This document shows positions 8,585-17,035 of a stretch of 64,000 bases of DNA, in pieces (the first letter of the stretch is position 1; every line of letters starts with the position of its first letter). Location: assembly GCF_040049195.1 (NCBI RefSeq), contig NZ_JBDZDL010000006.1, one strand, 5' to 3'. The notes under the pieces are model-generated. The model worked only from the letters and a program-made list of their open reading frames with translations. It was not told where the DNA came from and searched no databases. The translations under genes and the position numbers were made by a program. This stretch comes from NCEH01 sp040049195 (GTDB taxonomy: Bacteria; Pseudomonadota; Alphaproteobacteria; Rhizobiales; Xanthobacteraceae).

Positions 8585-10102
8585 ATGAACGATTACGTCC
8601 AGCGTATCCTGTCCGCCCGCGTCTATGATGTCGCCATAGAAAGCCCGCTCGATCCGATGCCGCGCCTCTCCGAGCGGCTGGGCGCCCAGGTTCACCTCAA
8701 ACGCGAGGATCTGCAGCCGGTTTTCTCATTCAAGCTGCGTGGCGCCTACAACAAGCTTGTGAGACTGCCGCGCGAGGTCCTGGACCGAGGCGTGATCTGC
8801 GCGTCGGCGGGCAATCACGCGCAAGGCGTCGCGCTCGCGGCCAAGAAGCTTGGCGTTGATGCGATCATCGTGATGCCGCGGACGACGCCGACCATCAAGA
8901 TCGAAGCGGTGAAACGCCTCGGTGGGACCGTGGTGCTGCACGGGGATGCCTTCGATGAAGCGCAACTGAAGGCCCGGGAAATCCAGGCCGAGCGCCACTT
9001 GACCTTCATCCATCCGTTCGACGACCCCGACGTGATCGCCGGCCAGGGAACCCTGGGCATGGAAATTCTGCGCCAGCACCCGAACCCCATCGAGGCGATT
9101 TTCGTGCCGATCGGCGGTGGGGGACTCGCCGCCGGCGTCGCGGCCTTCGTGAAGTTCCTGAGCCCGTCCACCAAGGTCATCGGCGTCGAGCCGACCGATG
9201 CGGCCAGCATGAGCGCGGCGCTCGCCGCCGGTGAACTGGTCATGCTCGACCAGGTGGGCCTGTTCGCCGATGGCGTCGCGGTGCGTCAGGTCGGGCGGGA
9301 GACCTTCCGCCTCTGCCGGGAATTCCTCGACGAGGTGGTCACCGCCGACACCGACGCCATCTGCGCCGCCATCAAGGACATTTTCGACGATACGCGGATG
9401 ATCGCGGAGCCCTCGGGCGCGCTGAGCCTTGCCGGCCTGAAGGCCTATGTGGAGCGCGGCGGGGCGCGCACCGGCAGCCTCATCGCCATCAACAGCGGCG
9501 CCAATCTCAATTTCGACCGCCTGCGCACCATCGCCGAGCGGGCCGAAGTGGGCGAGCACAGGGAAGCGCTCCTGGCCGTCACCATTCCCGAGAAGCCGGG
9601 CAGCTACCGGCAGTTCATCAGGGCGCTCGGCACGCGTTCCATCACGGAATTCAATTATCGCTTCGCCGGACCGGGTGCACCGGCCCGCATCTTCGTCGGC
9701 ATCGGCCTTGTGCACGGCGAGAAGGAGAAGCAGGAGGTCATCGCCCTTCTCCGCAGCGCCGACTACGAGGTGATGGACCTCAGCGAGAACGAAATGGCGA
9801 AAGTCCATGTCCGCTACATGGTGGGCGGCCGCGTGCCGGGGCTGGACAACGAGCTGATCTATCGTTTCGAATTCCCCGAGCGGCCGGGTGCGCTCTCCCG
9901 CTTCCTGGAGAGCCTGGCGCCGGAATGGAACATCTCGCTGTTCCATTATCGCAATCACGGCGCCGACCACGGCCGCGTTCTCGCCGGGATCCAGGTGCCG
10001 CCGGACACGCTGGCACGTTTTGCCCAATGGCTGGAAAATCTCGGCTATCCCTATTGGGACGAAACCACCAATCCTGCCTATCGCCAGTTCCTGGCCGGCT
10101 AG
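8585..10102 (+). CDS. ilvA: Threonine ammonia-lyase, biosynthetic
   Basis: A 505-residue PLP enzyme that deaminates threonine to 2-oxobutanoate, the first step of isoleucine synthesis. The PLP lysine lies in FSFKLRGAYN (about Lys50). The phosphate-binding loop is IGGGGLAAG (about residue 177). After residue ~330 there are two ACT-like regulatory repeats (EKPGSYRQFI and ERPGALSRFL). That is the architecture of the isoleucine-inhibited long form rather than the short catabolic enzyme. I prefer the ATG at 8585 (MNDYVQ), which matches the usual length. An in-frame ATG at 8540 would add 15 residues. It is transcribed away from the TRAP operon. Confidence 0.95.
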   Translation: MNDYVQRILSARVYDVAIESPLDPMPRLSERLGAQVHLKREDLQPVFSFKLRGAYNKLVRLPREVLDRGVICASAGNHAQGVALAAKKLGVDAIIVMPRTTPTIKIEAVKRLGGTVVLHGDAFDEAQLKAREIQAERHLTFIHPFDDPDVIAGQGTLGMEILRQHPNPIEAIFVPIGGGGLAAGVAAFVKFLSPSTKVIGVEPTDAASMSAALAAGELVMLDQVGLFADGVAVRQVGRETFRLCREFLDEVVTADTDAICAAIKDIFDDTRMIAEPSGALSLAGLKAYVERGGARTGSLIAINSGANLNFDRLRTIAERAEVGEHREALLAVTIPEKPGSYRQFIRALGTRSITEFNYRFAGPGAPARIFVGIGLVHGEKEKQEVIALLRSADYEVMDLSENEMAKVHVRYMVGGRVPGLDNELIYRFEFPERPGALSRFLESLAPEWNISLFHYRNHGADHGRVLAGIQVPPDTLARFAQWLENLGYPYWDETTNPAYRQFLAG

Positions 10103-10139
10103 GAAATCAGCGCCCACGCGGGTCCAGACCCCTCGCCCG

Positions 10140-10440
10140 CTCTGCAGAAACACATTGGCCTTTGCAGCGGTATAGGACGCACCAAGGCGCGCGACCATCC
10201 CGGCGACCGAACCGAACGCCCCCGGCTTGCCGGGAAACCGCAACGGCCGGCCGGGTTCGCGCGAGCGCGTCGCATAGACACTGAGCCGGGAGATGATAGT
10301 GAGCGGATCGCCGAGCGCGAACCCGCACACCCATACCGGGTGGGGCCGGACATAGGAGCCGCCGAAGGGAAGCCCTGGTCCTGCTTCGGAATAGGTCGCC
10401 AGGACTTCCCGCGTCGGCGGGATGCCTCTGAACGGTGCGC
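10140..10440 (-). pseudogene. Decayed fragment of a PRISE-type SDR reductase
   Basis: The leftward frame contains RPHPVWVCGFALGDP, then LSVYAT..RE.GRPLRFPGKPGAF. These line up in order with the intact reductase at 53169-54233 (RPHTVIG..., LAVYATICRETGRPFRFPG). Similarity weakens downstream at TAAKANVFLQSG, where the family has a conserved asparagine-rich segment. Only about 100 codons of a ~350-codon gene remain, with no start, no N-terminal NAD-binding glycine motif and no C-terminal part. I read it as a gene remnant, not a functional protein. Confidence 0.6.
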
Positions 10441-10723
10441 GCAACTGCGGTGCAACCGGGCAGCATCGTCCGCCCGCGCCACCGCCGGGCACGTGCACAC
10501 AGGCGTGAACGGAAGATAGGTCAAGCTTTTTCACTTTTCCTCCCCCGCAAGCTCAGCTAATCGAAGCGTGGGGTGTGCCGCCTGGCGGCACGCGGGAGGG
10601 AAACGGAGAGAGCGGCAGCGTGGGGCTTTGCGTGTGGCACATGGGCCGAAAGCGCAATCTTAACCCTGGTTTGCCAGTCTCTGTCCGCGAAGCTCCTTTG
10701 GGGGCGCGAAGAAAGAGGCCGGC
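10441..10723. other. Intergenic stretch before the L,D-transpeptidase gene
   Basis: I see no gene here. A short perfect hairpin, GTGCCG-CCTGG-CGGCAC, lies at 10575-10591 and could be a terminator remnant of whatever stood here or a leader structure. The region just before 10724 must hold the promoter of the transpeptidase gene. Confidence 0.4.
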
Positions 10724-11365
10724 ATGATGCCCAAACTGTTCAAGACCCTGGCGCTGACCGCCCTGCTTCAGGTCGGTGCCTTCGCGTTCGGTTCCTACGC
10801 CATGGCGCAGTCGACGCCGGTGCCGCAGCGCGGCGTTCCGGGCGCCACGCTCGATATCGGCGACCAGCCCGGCCTCGTCCCGCCCGCGGACGACGAGGTG
10901 GACATGGACCCGGCCTACAAGCGCCAGCCGGTCTATTTCCGCACCACCGAGGCGCCCGGCACCATCATCATCAGCACGGATGACAAGTTCCTGTACCTGG
11001 TGGAAGGCAACAACCGCGCGCTGCGCTACGGCATCGGCGTCGGCCGCGACGGCTTCACCTGGAAGGGCCTCGTCACCGTCGTCCGCAAGGCCGAATGGCC
11101 CGATTGGACGCCTCCGGCCGAGATGATCCAGCGCCAGCCCTATCTGCCGCGCTTCATGGCCGGCGGCCCCGGCAACCCGATGGGCGCACGCGCGCTCTAT
11201 CTCGGCGGCACCGTCTACCGCATCCACGGCACCAACCAGCCTGAGACCATCGGCTATGCGGTGTCGTCCGGCTGCTTCCGCTTGGTGAACAGCGAGATCA
11301 TCGACCTCTATACGCGCGTGCCCGTGGGCACGAAGGTCATTGTGCGGCAGGCGGTCACGCTCTGA
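10724..11365 (+). CDS. L,D-transpeptidase (YkuD domain, secreted)
   Basis: A 213-residue exported protein with a signal peptide (about 1-28, ending near AMAQS) and a YkuD catalytic domain from about 75 to 212. The active-site signature is present: His168 in YRIHGT and Cys184 in SSGCFRLVN. Such enzymes make 3-3 cross-links in peptidoglycan or attach proteins to it in the periplasm. It starts at the first of two adjacent ATG codons (the second gives MPKLFK). It stands alone, followed by a strong hairpin at 11396-11417. Confidence 0.93.
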   Translation: MMPKLFKTLALTALLQVGAFAFGSYAMAQSTPVPQRGVPGATLDIGDQPGLVPPADDEVDMDPAYKRQPVYFRTTEAPGTIIISTDDKFLYLVEGNNRALRYGIGVGRDGFTWKGLVTVVRKAEWPDWTPPAEMIQRQPYLPRFMAGGPGNPMGARALYLGGTVYRIHGTNQPETIGYAVSSGCFRLVNSEIIDLYTRVPVGTKVIVRQAVTL

Positions 11366-11395
11366 TACGGCGGCACCGCCCGGTGCCCTGGCAAC

Positions 11396-11417
11396 GGCCG
11401 CCGCATCCGCGGCGGCC
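11396..11417 (+). terminator. Hairpin after the L,D-transpeptidase gene
   Basis: A perfect nine-base-pair stem, GGCCGCCGC / GCGGCGGCC, with an ATCC loop, followed by the pyrimidine-rich CCCTTCTTCCTTCC. A weaker stem, GGCACC / GGTGCC, precedes it at 11372-11387. Position and shape fit an intrinsic terminator, although the downstream T tract is interrupted by C. Confidence 0.6.
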
Positions 11418-11454
11418 CCTTCTTCCTTCCAATCACCTCAATGGGGCGGGATAA

Positions 11455-12468
11455 ATGAAGACACTCCTGGCGTTGCTGACCGGCGCCGTCGTGGCGCTGT
11501 CGGCGCACGGCGCGAGCGCGCAGACGCTCAAGGCGGTCAAAGATCGCGGCGAGCTGGTGTGCGGCGTCAGCCGCGGCCTGCCCGGCTTCTCCAATCCGGA
11601 TTCCTCCGGCAAGTGGACCGGTTTCGACGTGGACCTGTGCCGCGGCATCGCCGCAGCGGTGCTGAACGACCCCTCCAAGGTGAAGTTCGTGCCGCTGAAC
11701 GCCGAGGAGCGCTTCGCCGCGCTGAAGGACGGCAAGGTGGACGTGCTCTCGCGCAATTCCACCTGGACCCTGCAGCGTGAAGGCGAACTCGGCCTGCTGT
11801 TCGGCCCCATCACCTATTATGACGGCCAGGGCTTCATGGTGCGCTCGGCGCGCAAGATCACCTCGGCCCTGGAACTGGACAATTCCAAGGTCTGCGTCCA
11901 GGCGGGAACCACCGGCGCCGGCTACGCGACGGATTATTTCGCCGCCAATAACATGAAGCTCGAGCTGATCTCCCTGCCCTCCTCCGACGAGGTCGTGAAG
12001 GCGTATGACAGCGGCAAGTGCGACACCATCACCACGGACGTGTCGCAGCTCTATTCGCTGCGCCTCGTAATGGCCAAGCCCGGCGACCATATCGTGCTGC
12101 CGGACGTGATCTCCAAGGAGCCGCTCGGCCCCGTGGTGCGCCAGGGCGACGACCAGTGGTTCAATGTGGTCAAGTGGACCCATTACGCCATGCTGAACGC
12201 CGAGGAACTGGGCGTGAACAGCGGCAATCTCGATCAGGCCCTGAAGTCCGAGAAGCCGGACGTGAAGCGCCTCGTCGGCACCGACGGCAATTATGGCGAG
12301 CAGATCGGCCTCACCAAGGACTTCGCGGTGCGGATCGTGAAGGCGGTCGGCAATTACAGCGAAGTGTTTGAACGCAACGTCGGCGCCGGCTCCAAGCTCG
12401 GCATCCCGCGCGGCATCAACCAGCTCTGGAGCACCGGTGGCATCCAATACGCCCCGCCCGTGCGCTGA
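11455..12468 (+). CDS. Amino-acid ABC transporter substrate-binding protein (AapJ-like)
   Basis: A 337-residue periplasmic binding protein with a cleavable signal (about 1-22, ending ASAQ). It has the family-3 solute-binding fold (LVCGVSRGLPGFSNPD, GFDVDLCRGIAAAV, VCVQAGTTGAGYATDYF). It resembles the general L-amino-acid binding protein AapJ/BztA. No AapQ, AapM or AapP genes are next to it, so the gene is an orphan that must use a permease encoded elsewhere. It is followed by a long inverted repeat at 12483-12518. Confidence 0.9.
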   Translation: MKTLLALLTGAVVALSAHGASAQTLKAVKDRGELVCGVSRGLPGFSNPDSSGKWTGFDVDLCRGIAAAVLNDPSKVKFVPLNAEERFAALKDGKVDVLSRNSTWTLQREGELGLLFGPITYYDGQGFMVRSARKITSALELDNSKVCVQAGTTGAGYATDYFAANNMKLELISLPSSDEVVKAYDSGKCDTITTDVSQLYSLRLVMAKPGDHIVLPDVISKEPLGPVVRQGDDQWFNVVKWTHYAMLNAEELGVNSGNLDQALKSEKPDVKRLVGTDGNYGEQIGLTKDFAVRIVKAVGNYSEVFERNVGAGSKLGIPRGINQLWSTGGIQYAPPVR

Positions 12469-12482
12469 GCCTCCCTCAACAA

Positions 12483-12518
12483 CACTCCGCCGTTCGCTGA
12501 AACGTGAGCGGCGGAGTG
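12483..12518 (+). terminator. Hairpin after the amino-acid binding protein gene
   Basis: The arms CACTCCGCCG (12483-12492) and CGGCGGAGTG (12509-12518) pair perfectly, and the inner CGCT/AGCG extends the stem after a two-base bulge. No clear T tract follows, so termination is likely but not certain. Confidence 0.5.
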
Positions 12519-12582
12519 CCGTTGCGTCATCGACCGGACGTATCCGGGCCCCTAGTCTCCATCGGACCTGATGGAGATTCCC

Positions 12583-13554
12583 ATGCCCGCTCTTTCCCGC
12601 CGCGCCTTGCTCGCCACAGCAGCAGTCTCCGCGGCCGCCGGCCTTTCCGGGATTGCGCCGGCCCGCGCCGGTGCCCCCATGGCCACCGCCCAGGTGCCGA
12701 GCGCCTATCGCTACAAGGTCGGCAGCTTTGAGGTGACCGCCGTCAGCGACGGCGCGCGCACTACCCCGCTGTCCGACACCTTCGTGCGCAACCAGCCCCG
12801 CGACGCGGTAAATGCCGCCCTCAAGGACGCGTTCCTGGCGCAGGACCAGATCACCATCCCCTTCACCGCGCTGCTGGTGAACATCGGATCGAAGCTGATT
12901 CTCATCGATACCGGCAACGGCCCAGCCCAAGGCACCGTCGGCCAGCTTCAGGCCAATCTGAAAGCCGCCGGCGTGGACCCCAAGTCCATCGACACGGTGG
13001 TGATCTCCCATTTCCACGGCGACCATATCAACGGCCTGCTCGGCGCGGACGGCAAGCCCGCCTTCCCTTCCGCCCAGGTGATGGTGCCGCAGGCCGAATG
13101 GGCCTTCTGGACCGACGATGCCCAAATGAGCCGCGCGCCCGAGGCCATGAAGGGGGCGTTCCAGAACGTGCGCCGGGTGTTCGGCGGTCTCGGCGCGGCG
13201 CCCGAGCAATACGGCTGGGACAAGGAGATCCTGCCCGGCCTCACCAGCGTGGAGACCGCGGGCCACACGCCGGGGCACACCTCCTACGTGCTCGCCTCGG
13301 GCACGGGGCGGCTGTTCGTCCAGTCGGACGTGACCAACATCCCGTCGCTGTTCCTGCGCAATCCCACCTGGCACGTCATGTACGACATGGACGCGGCGAA
13401 GGCCGAGCAGACCCGCCGCCGCGTCTACGACATGGTCGTGGCCGAACGGCTGATGGTGGCCGGCTATCACTTCCCCTTCCCCGCCGCCGCCCATCTGGAG
13501 AAAGACGGCGACCGCTTCCGCTACGTACCTGTGGCATGGAGTCCGGTGCTCTGA
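12583..13554 (+). CDS. MBL-fold metallo-hydrolase, Tat-exported
   Basis: A 323-residue metallo-beta-lactamase-fold hydrolase. The zinc motif HFHGDH is at 143-148. Further ligand motifs are GHTPGH, QSDV and the late histidine in GYHFPFP. The N-terminus SRRALLATAAVSAAAG is a twin-arginine signal, so the enzyme probably acts in the periplasm. I chose the ATG at 12583, preceded by GGAG at the right distance; an ATG four codons earlier is in frame. Relatives act on lactones, sulfates or phosphonates. The substrate here is unknown. Confidence 0.9.
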   Translation: MPALSRRALLATAAVSAAAGLSGIAPARAGAPMATAQVPSAYRYKVGSFEVTAVSDGARTTPLSDTFVRNQPRDAVNAALKDAFLAQDQITIPFTALLVNIGSKLILIDTGNGPAQGTVGQLQANLKAAGVDPKSIDTVVISHFHGDHINGLLGADGKPAFPSAQVMVPQAEWAFWTDDAQMSRAPEAMKGAFQNVRRVFGGLGAAPEQYGWDKEILPGLTSVETAGHTPGHTSYVLASGTGRLFVQSDVTNIPSLFLRNPTWHVMYDMDAAKAEQTRRRVYDMVVAERLMVAGYHFPFPAAAHLEKDGDRFRYVPVAWSPVL

Positions 13555-13678
13555 AGCTTGTGAAGGGAACGGAGGCGGAGCGGGCGCCGCCCGCCTCGAC
13601 AAGCGCGGCGCAGACCGATACGAAAGGCGCGGGTGCTGTGCCGGCACCGGAAGAAGGGGTCGCCGCGCGACCGTCCGC

Positions 13679-14461
13679 ATGAGCGAGCCCAGCCGACGCC
13701 TCGAAAAGATCGCCTTCGTGGCCAGCGACACCACCGAGGCCCAGGCCGCCCGCACGCGGCTCATCCAGCGCTACGGCGATGTTGCGGAAGCCGATGCGGA
13801 CGTGATCGTCGCGCTCGGCGGCGACGGGCTGATGCTCCAGACCATGCATGCCTTCCGCGACCGGGGCGTGCCGATCTACGGCATGCACCGCGGCTCCGTC
13901 GGCTTCCTGATGAATACCTATCGCGAGGACGCACTGCCGGTGCGGCTCGCCGCCGCCCAGCATGTGGTCATCCATCCCCTGATCATGGAGGCGGTCGACC
14001 GCGCGGGCGCACGCCACCAGGCGCCCGCCATCAATGAAGTCGCCCTGCTGCGCCAGACCTACCAGGCGGCGAAGCTGCGCGTTTCCATCGACGGCAAGGT
14101 GCGGCTGGAGGAGCTGATCTGCGACGGCATGATCGTCGCGACGCCCGCCGGGTCCACGGCCTACAATCTTTCCGCCCATGGTCCGATCCTGCCGCTGAGC
14201 ACCGCTTTGCTCGCCATCACGCCCATCTCGCCCTTCCGCCCCCGCCGCTGGCGCGGCGCGCTGGTGCCGGACAAGGCGCGCATCGACATCTCGGTGCTCG
14301 AACCGGAAAAGCGACCGGTCAGCGCGGTGGCGGACCATTACGAGGTGCGCGATGTGGTCAGCGTCTCCGCGCGGCTCGACCGGGCATCCTCCATGGACAT
14401 GCTGTTCGATCCCGACCACAGCCTGGATGAACGCATCCTGCGCGAGCAATTCGTCTACTGA
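13679..14461 (+). CDS. nadK: NAD kinase
   Basis: A 260-residue enzyme that phosphorylates NAD to NADP, typical of the short alphaproteobacterial form. The ATP/NAD loop GGDG is at 47-50, followed by the second family motif NEVALLR and the NAD-binding DGMIVATPAGSTAYNLSAHGP. The upstream gap is 124 bp and the acyltransferase gene follows after 42 bp, so the genes may be co-transcribed. The function is housekeeping and unrelated to its polysaccharide neighbours as far as I can tell. Confidence 0.95.
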   Translation: MSEPSRRLEKIAFVASDTTEAQAARTRLIQRYGDVAEADADVIVALGGDGLMLQTMHAFRDRGVPIYGMHRGSVGFLMNTYREDALPVRLAAAQHVVIHPLIMEAVDRAGARHQAPAINEVALLRQTYQAAKLRVSIDGKVRLEELICDGMIVATPAGSTAYNLSAHGPILPLSTALLAITPISPFRPRRWRGALVPDKARIDISVLEPEKRPVSAVADHYEVRDVVSVSARLDRASSMDMLFDPDHSLDERILREQFVY

Positions 14462-14503
14462 CCTTGACCAGCGCGCCGGCGCGCGGCCCGAGAACCGAGT
14501 GAA

Positions 14504-15922
14504 ATGGTCTTTTCCTCCGTCACATTCCTCTATTATTTCCTGCCCGCCTTCCTGGTCTGCTATTTCGCGACCCCCGGCGTTCGGGCGAAGAACTTCGTGC
14601 TGCTCGCCTTCTCCCTGGTGTTCTATGCCTGGGGCGGCCTGTTCAACCTGCTTGTGCTCGCCGCCTCCATGCTCGGCAATTTCGCTCTGGCGCAGGTGCT
14701 GGGCGCGCGCCCGCCGGGCAAGCGGCTGCCCATGCTGGCGCTCGCGGTGGCGCTCAATCTCGCCGGCCTGATCGTTTTCAAATATGCCGGGTTCCTGGCC
14801 GAGAACCTGAACGTGCTGCTCGCGCCCCTCGGCGTGTCGGTGCCGGTGGTGCATCTCGCCCTGCCCCTCGGCATCTCCTTCTTCACCTTCCACGCCATCT
14901 CCTATCTCGTGGACGTGTATCGCGGCCGCGCGCGCGCCAACGGCCGGCTGGAGGAGATCGCGGTCTATATCACCATGTTCCCGCAGCTCGTGGCGGGGCC
15001 GATCGTGCGCTATTCCACCATCGCGCACCGCATCCGCGCGCGGCGCACCACGGTGGGCCGCGTCTCGGCGGGCTTGCGCATCTTCGTCATCGGCCTGTCC
15101 TGGAAGGTGCTGATCGCCGACGAGGTGGCCCCGCTCGCTACCATGGTGTTCGACCAGACCACCGCGCCGAACTTCTTCACCGCCTGGATCGGCGTGCTGG
15201 CCTATGCGCTGCAGATCTATTTCGACTTCGGCGGCTATTCCAACATGGCCATCGGCCTCGCGCTGGCCATGGGGCTGAAGTTCCCGCGCAATTTCCGCCT
15301 GCCCTATGGCGCGCTGTCGATCACCGATTTCTGGCGCAAATGGCACATGAGCCTGTCGAGCTGGTTCCGCGACTATGTCTACATCCCATTGGGCGGCAAC
15401 CGGCACGGCCATCTGCACACCGCGCTCAATCTGTGGACCGTGTTCCTGCTCTGCGGCCTGTGGCACGGGGCGAGTTGGACCTTCGTGATCTGGGGCGCGC
15501 ACCACGGCGCCTTCCTGGTGCTGGAGCGCACCCGCTTCGGCAAGGCGCTCGCCGCCGGCCCCAGGGTGCTGAGCCATCTCTATGTGCTGCTCGTGGTGCT
15601 GTTCGGTTGGGTATGGTTCCGCGCGCTCAGCCTGCCGCAGGCCATGGACGTGTTCGCCGGGCTCGTGGGCCTCAACGGCTTCGGGCCGCTGGCGCCGGGC
15701 CTGCTGGTGGCGCTCCAGCCGCTGACCATCGCGGTCATGATCCTCGCCTGGCCGCTCGCCATGTGGGGCCTGCCGACCTTGCCCGCCGGCCCGCTTGCGC
15801 CGAACATGCGGCGGCTCGCCTATGGCGCGTGCGACAGCCTCATCATGCTGGCGCTGTTCGTGCTCTCGTTCATCACGGTGGGGGCGTCCAATTACAGCCC
15901 CTTCCTCTATTTCCGGTTCTAG
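14504..15922 (+). CDS. MBOAT-family O-acyltransferase (AlgI-like)
   Basis: A 472-residue polytopic membrane protein of the MBOAT family. AlgI and DltB relatives pass acetyl or alanyl groups across the membrane. Motifs visible are MFPQLVAGPIVRY, FRLPYGALSITDFWRKWHMSLSSWFRDY and the catalytic histidine in LWHGASW (about His322). The next gene starts five bases after its stop and encodes an AlgX/AlgJ-like partner. The pair therefore looks like a complete O-acetylation unit for a secreted polysaccharide. No alginate synthesis genes are nearby, so the target polymer is unknown. Confidence 0.93.
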   Translation: MVFSSVTFLYYFLPAFLVCYFATPGVRAKNFVLLAFSLVFYAWGGLFNLLVLAASMLGNFALAQVLGARPPGKRLPMLALAVALNLAGLIVFKYAGFLAENLNVLLAPLGVSVPVVHLALPLGISFFTFHAISYLVDVYRGRARANGRLEEIAVYITMFPQLVAGPIVRYSTIAHRIRARRTTVGRVSAGLRIFVIGLSWKVLIADEVAPLATMVFDQTTAPNFFTAWIGVLAYALQIYFDFGGYSNMAIGLALAMGLKFPRNFRLPYGALSITDFWRKWHMSLSSWFRDYVYIPLGGNRHGHLHTALNLWTVFLLCGLWHGASWTFVIWGAHHGAFLVLERTRFGKALAAGPRVLSHLYVLLVVLFGWVWFRALSLPQAMDVFAGLVGLNGFGPLAPGLLVALQPLTIAVMILAWPLAMWGLPTLPAGPLAPNMRRLAYGACDSLIMLALFVLSFITVGASNYSPFLYFRF

Positions 15923-15926
15923 CGGC

Positions 15927-17030
15927 ATGCCTCTTCTTCTCGCCTACCGCCGGTGGTGGTGCTTCTTCTTCATGGCGGTGCTGACGCTGCCGACGCTCGG
16001 GCTGGTCTTGCCGGACCTGCCCGGGCCGGTGCGCCTCATGACGACGCCGCAGGAACGCTGGTGGGTGCATGCCACCGAGCGGCTCGACCCCTTCATCAAC
16101 GGCCGCTACGGCTTTCGCGGCTTGGTGATGGCGGGCAATGCGACCTATCTGCGCGCCATGAAGTCCACCCGCGAGCGCCCGGTGCTGCTGGGCGAAGGCG
16201 GGCAGATGTTCTTCACCGGCGAGCAGACGCTGGAACAATCCCTCGGCCGCTTGTTCCGCGCCAAGCCCATGGGCGACCTCGTTGACGTGCTTGCGCGCCT
16301 CGACACGCTGCTGAAGGCGCGGGGCGCCGAACTCGTGGTGGCCTCGGCGCCGAATGCCGCAACCGTCCTGCCGGAGAAGCTGCCGGCCTGGGCCCGCGGG
16401 CAGATGACCCACCCGACCGAACTCGACTATCTCGACACGCAGATGGCCGCGCATGCAATTCCCCATGTGGACCTGCGGCCGATGCTGATCGCCGCCAAGG
16501 CGCAGGGGCCGATCTTCCGCCGCACCGACACCCATTGGAACCAGCGCAGCTCGGTGCTCGCCTTCAATGCGGTGATGGCGGCGGCCGGCCGGCCGGAGCT
16601 AGAGATCGCGCCGCAGACCGCCATCGGCCCGCTGCAGGCGGCGCCGTCCGGCGATCTTGCCCGCTATCTCGGCGAGGCGAGCGAAACCGCCGACCAGGAC
16701 TATGCCGAAATCGCCTCGAACCCGAAGCCGGAGCTAACGCCAATCACCGGCGTCATGCCCGACCACGGCCCGCACGACACCTTCCGCCCCTACGCTTATG
16801 CGACCGGCCATAGCGGGCCGAGCGTCCTCGTGATCGGCGATTCCTTCTCGCAGCATTTCTGGCCACGCCTGCTGGAGCGGGTGACGAGCCGCTTCGCCTG
16901 GATGCACCATAGCGCCTGCAAGTTCGAATGGCCGGCTGTCGAGCGCTTCAAGCCCGACCTTGTCATCTACATGGTGACGGAACGCTCGCTGCCCTGCCGT
17001 GGGCAGCCGATCGACATGCCGCCGGGCTGA
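15927..17030 (+). CDS. AlgX/AlgJ-type SGNH O-acetyltransferase
   Basis: A 367-residue protein anchored by one N-terminal membrane segment (FFFMAVLTLPTLGLVL), with the rest in the periplasm. It has the DHHW/SGNH catalytic layout: Asp201-Thr-His203 in DTHWNQ and the nucleophile Ser306 in VIGDSFS. Such proteins take acetyl groups delivered by the MBOAT partner and place them on a polysaccharide. I chose the ATG at 15927, five bases after the acyltransferase stop. A longer in-frame extension overlaps the upstream gene and has no family resemblance. Confidence 0.88.
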   Translation: MPLLLAYRRWWCFFFMAVLTLPTLGLVLPDLPGPVRLMTTPQERWWVHATERLDPFINGRYGFRGLVMAGNATYLRAMKSTRERPVLLGEGGQMFFTGEQTLEQSLGRLFRAKPMGDLVDVLARLDTLLKARGAELVVASAPNAATVLPEKLPAWARGQMTHPTELDYLDTQMAAHAIPHVDLRPMLIAAKAQGPIFRRTDTHWNQRSSVLAFNAVMAAAGRPELEIAPQTAIGPLQAAPSGDLARYLGEASETADQDYAEIASNPKPELTPITGVMPDHGPHDTFRPYAYATGHSGPSVLVIGDSFSQHFWPRLLERVTSRFAWMHHSACKFEWPAVERFKPDLVIYMVTERSLPCRGQPIDMPPG

Positions 17031-17035
17031 GCGCC

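Noticed and set aside
13376..15928. Leftward open frame of ~850 codons
   Set aside because: Antisense to the metallo-hydrolase, NAD kinase and AlgI-like genes, with biased low-complexity composition and no domain.
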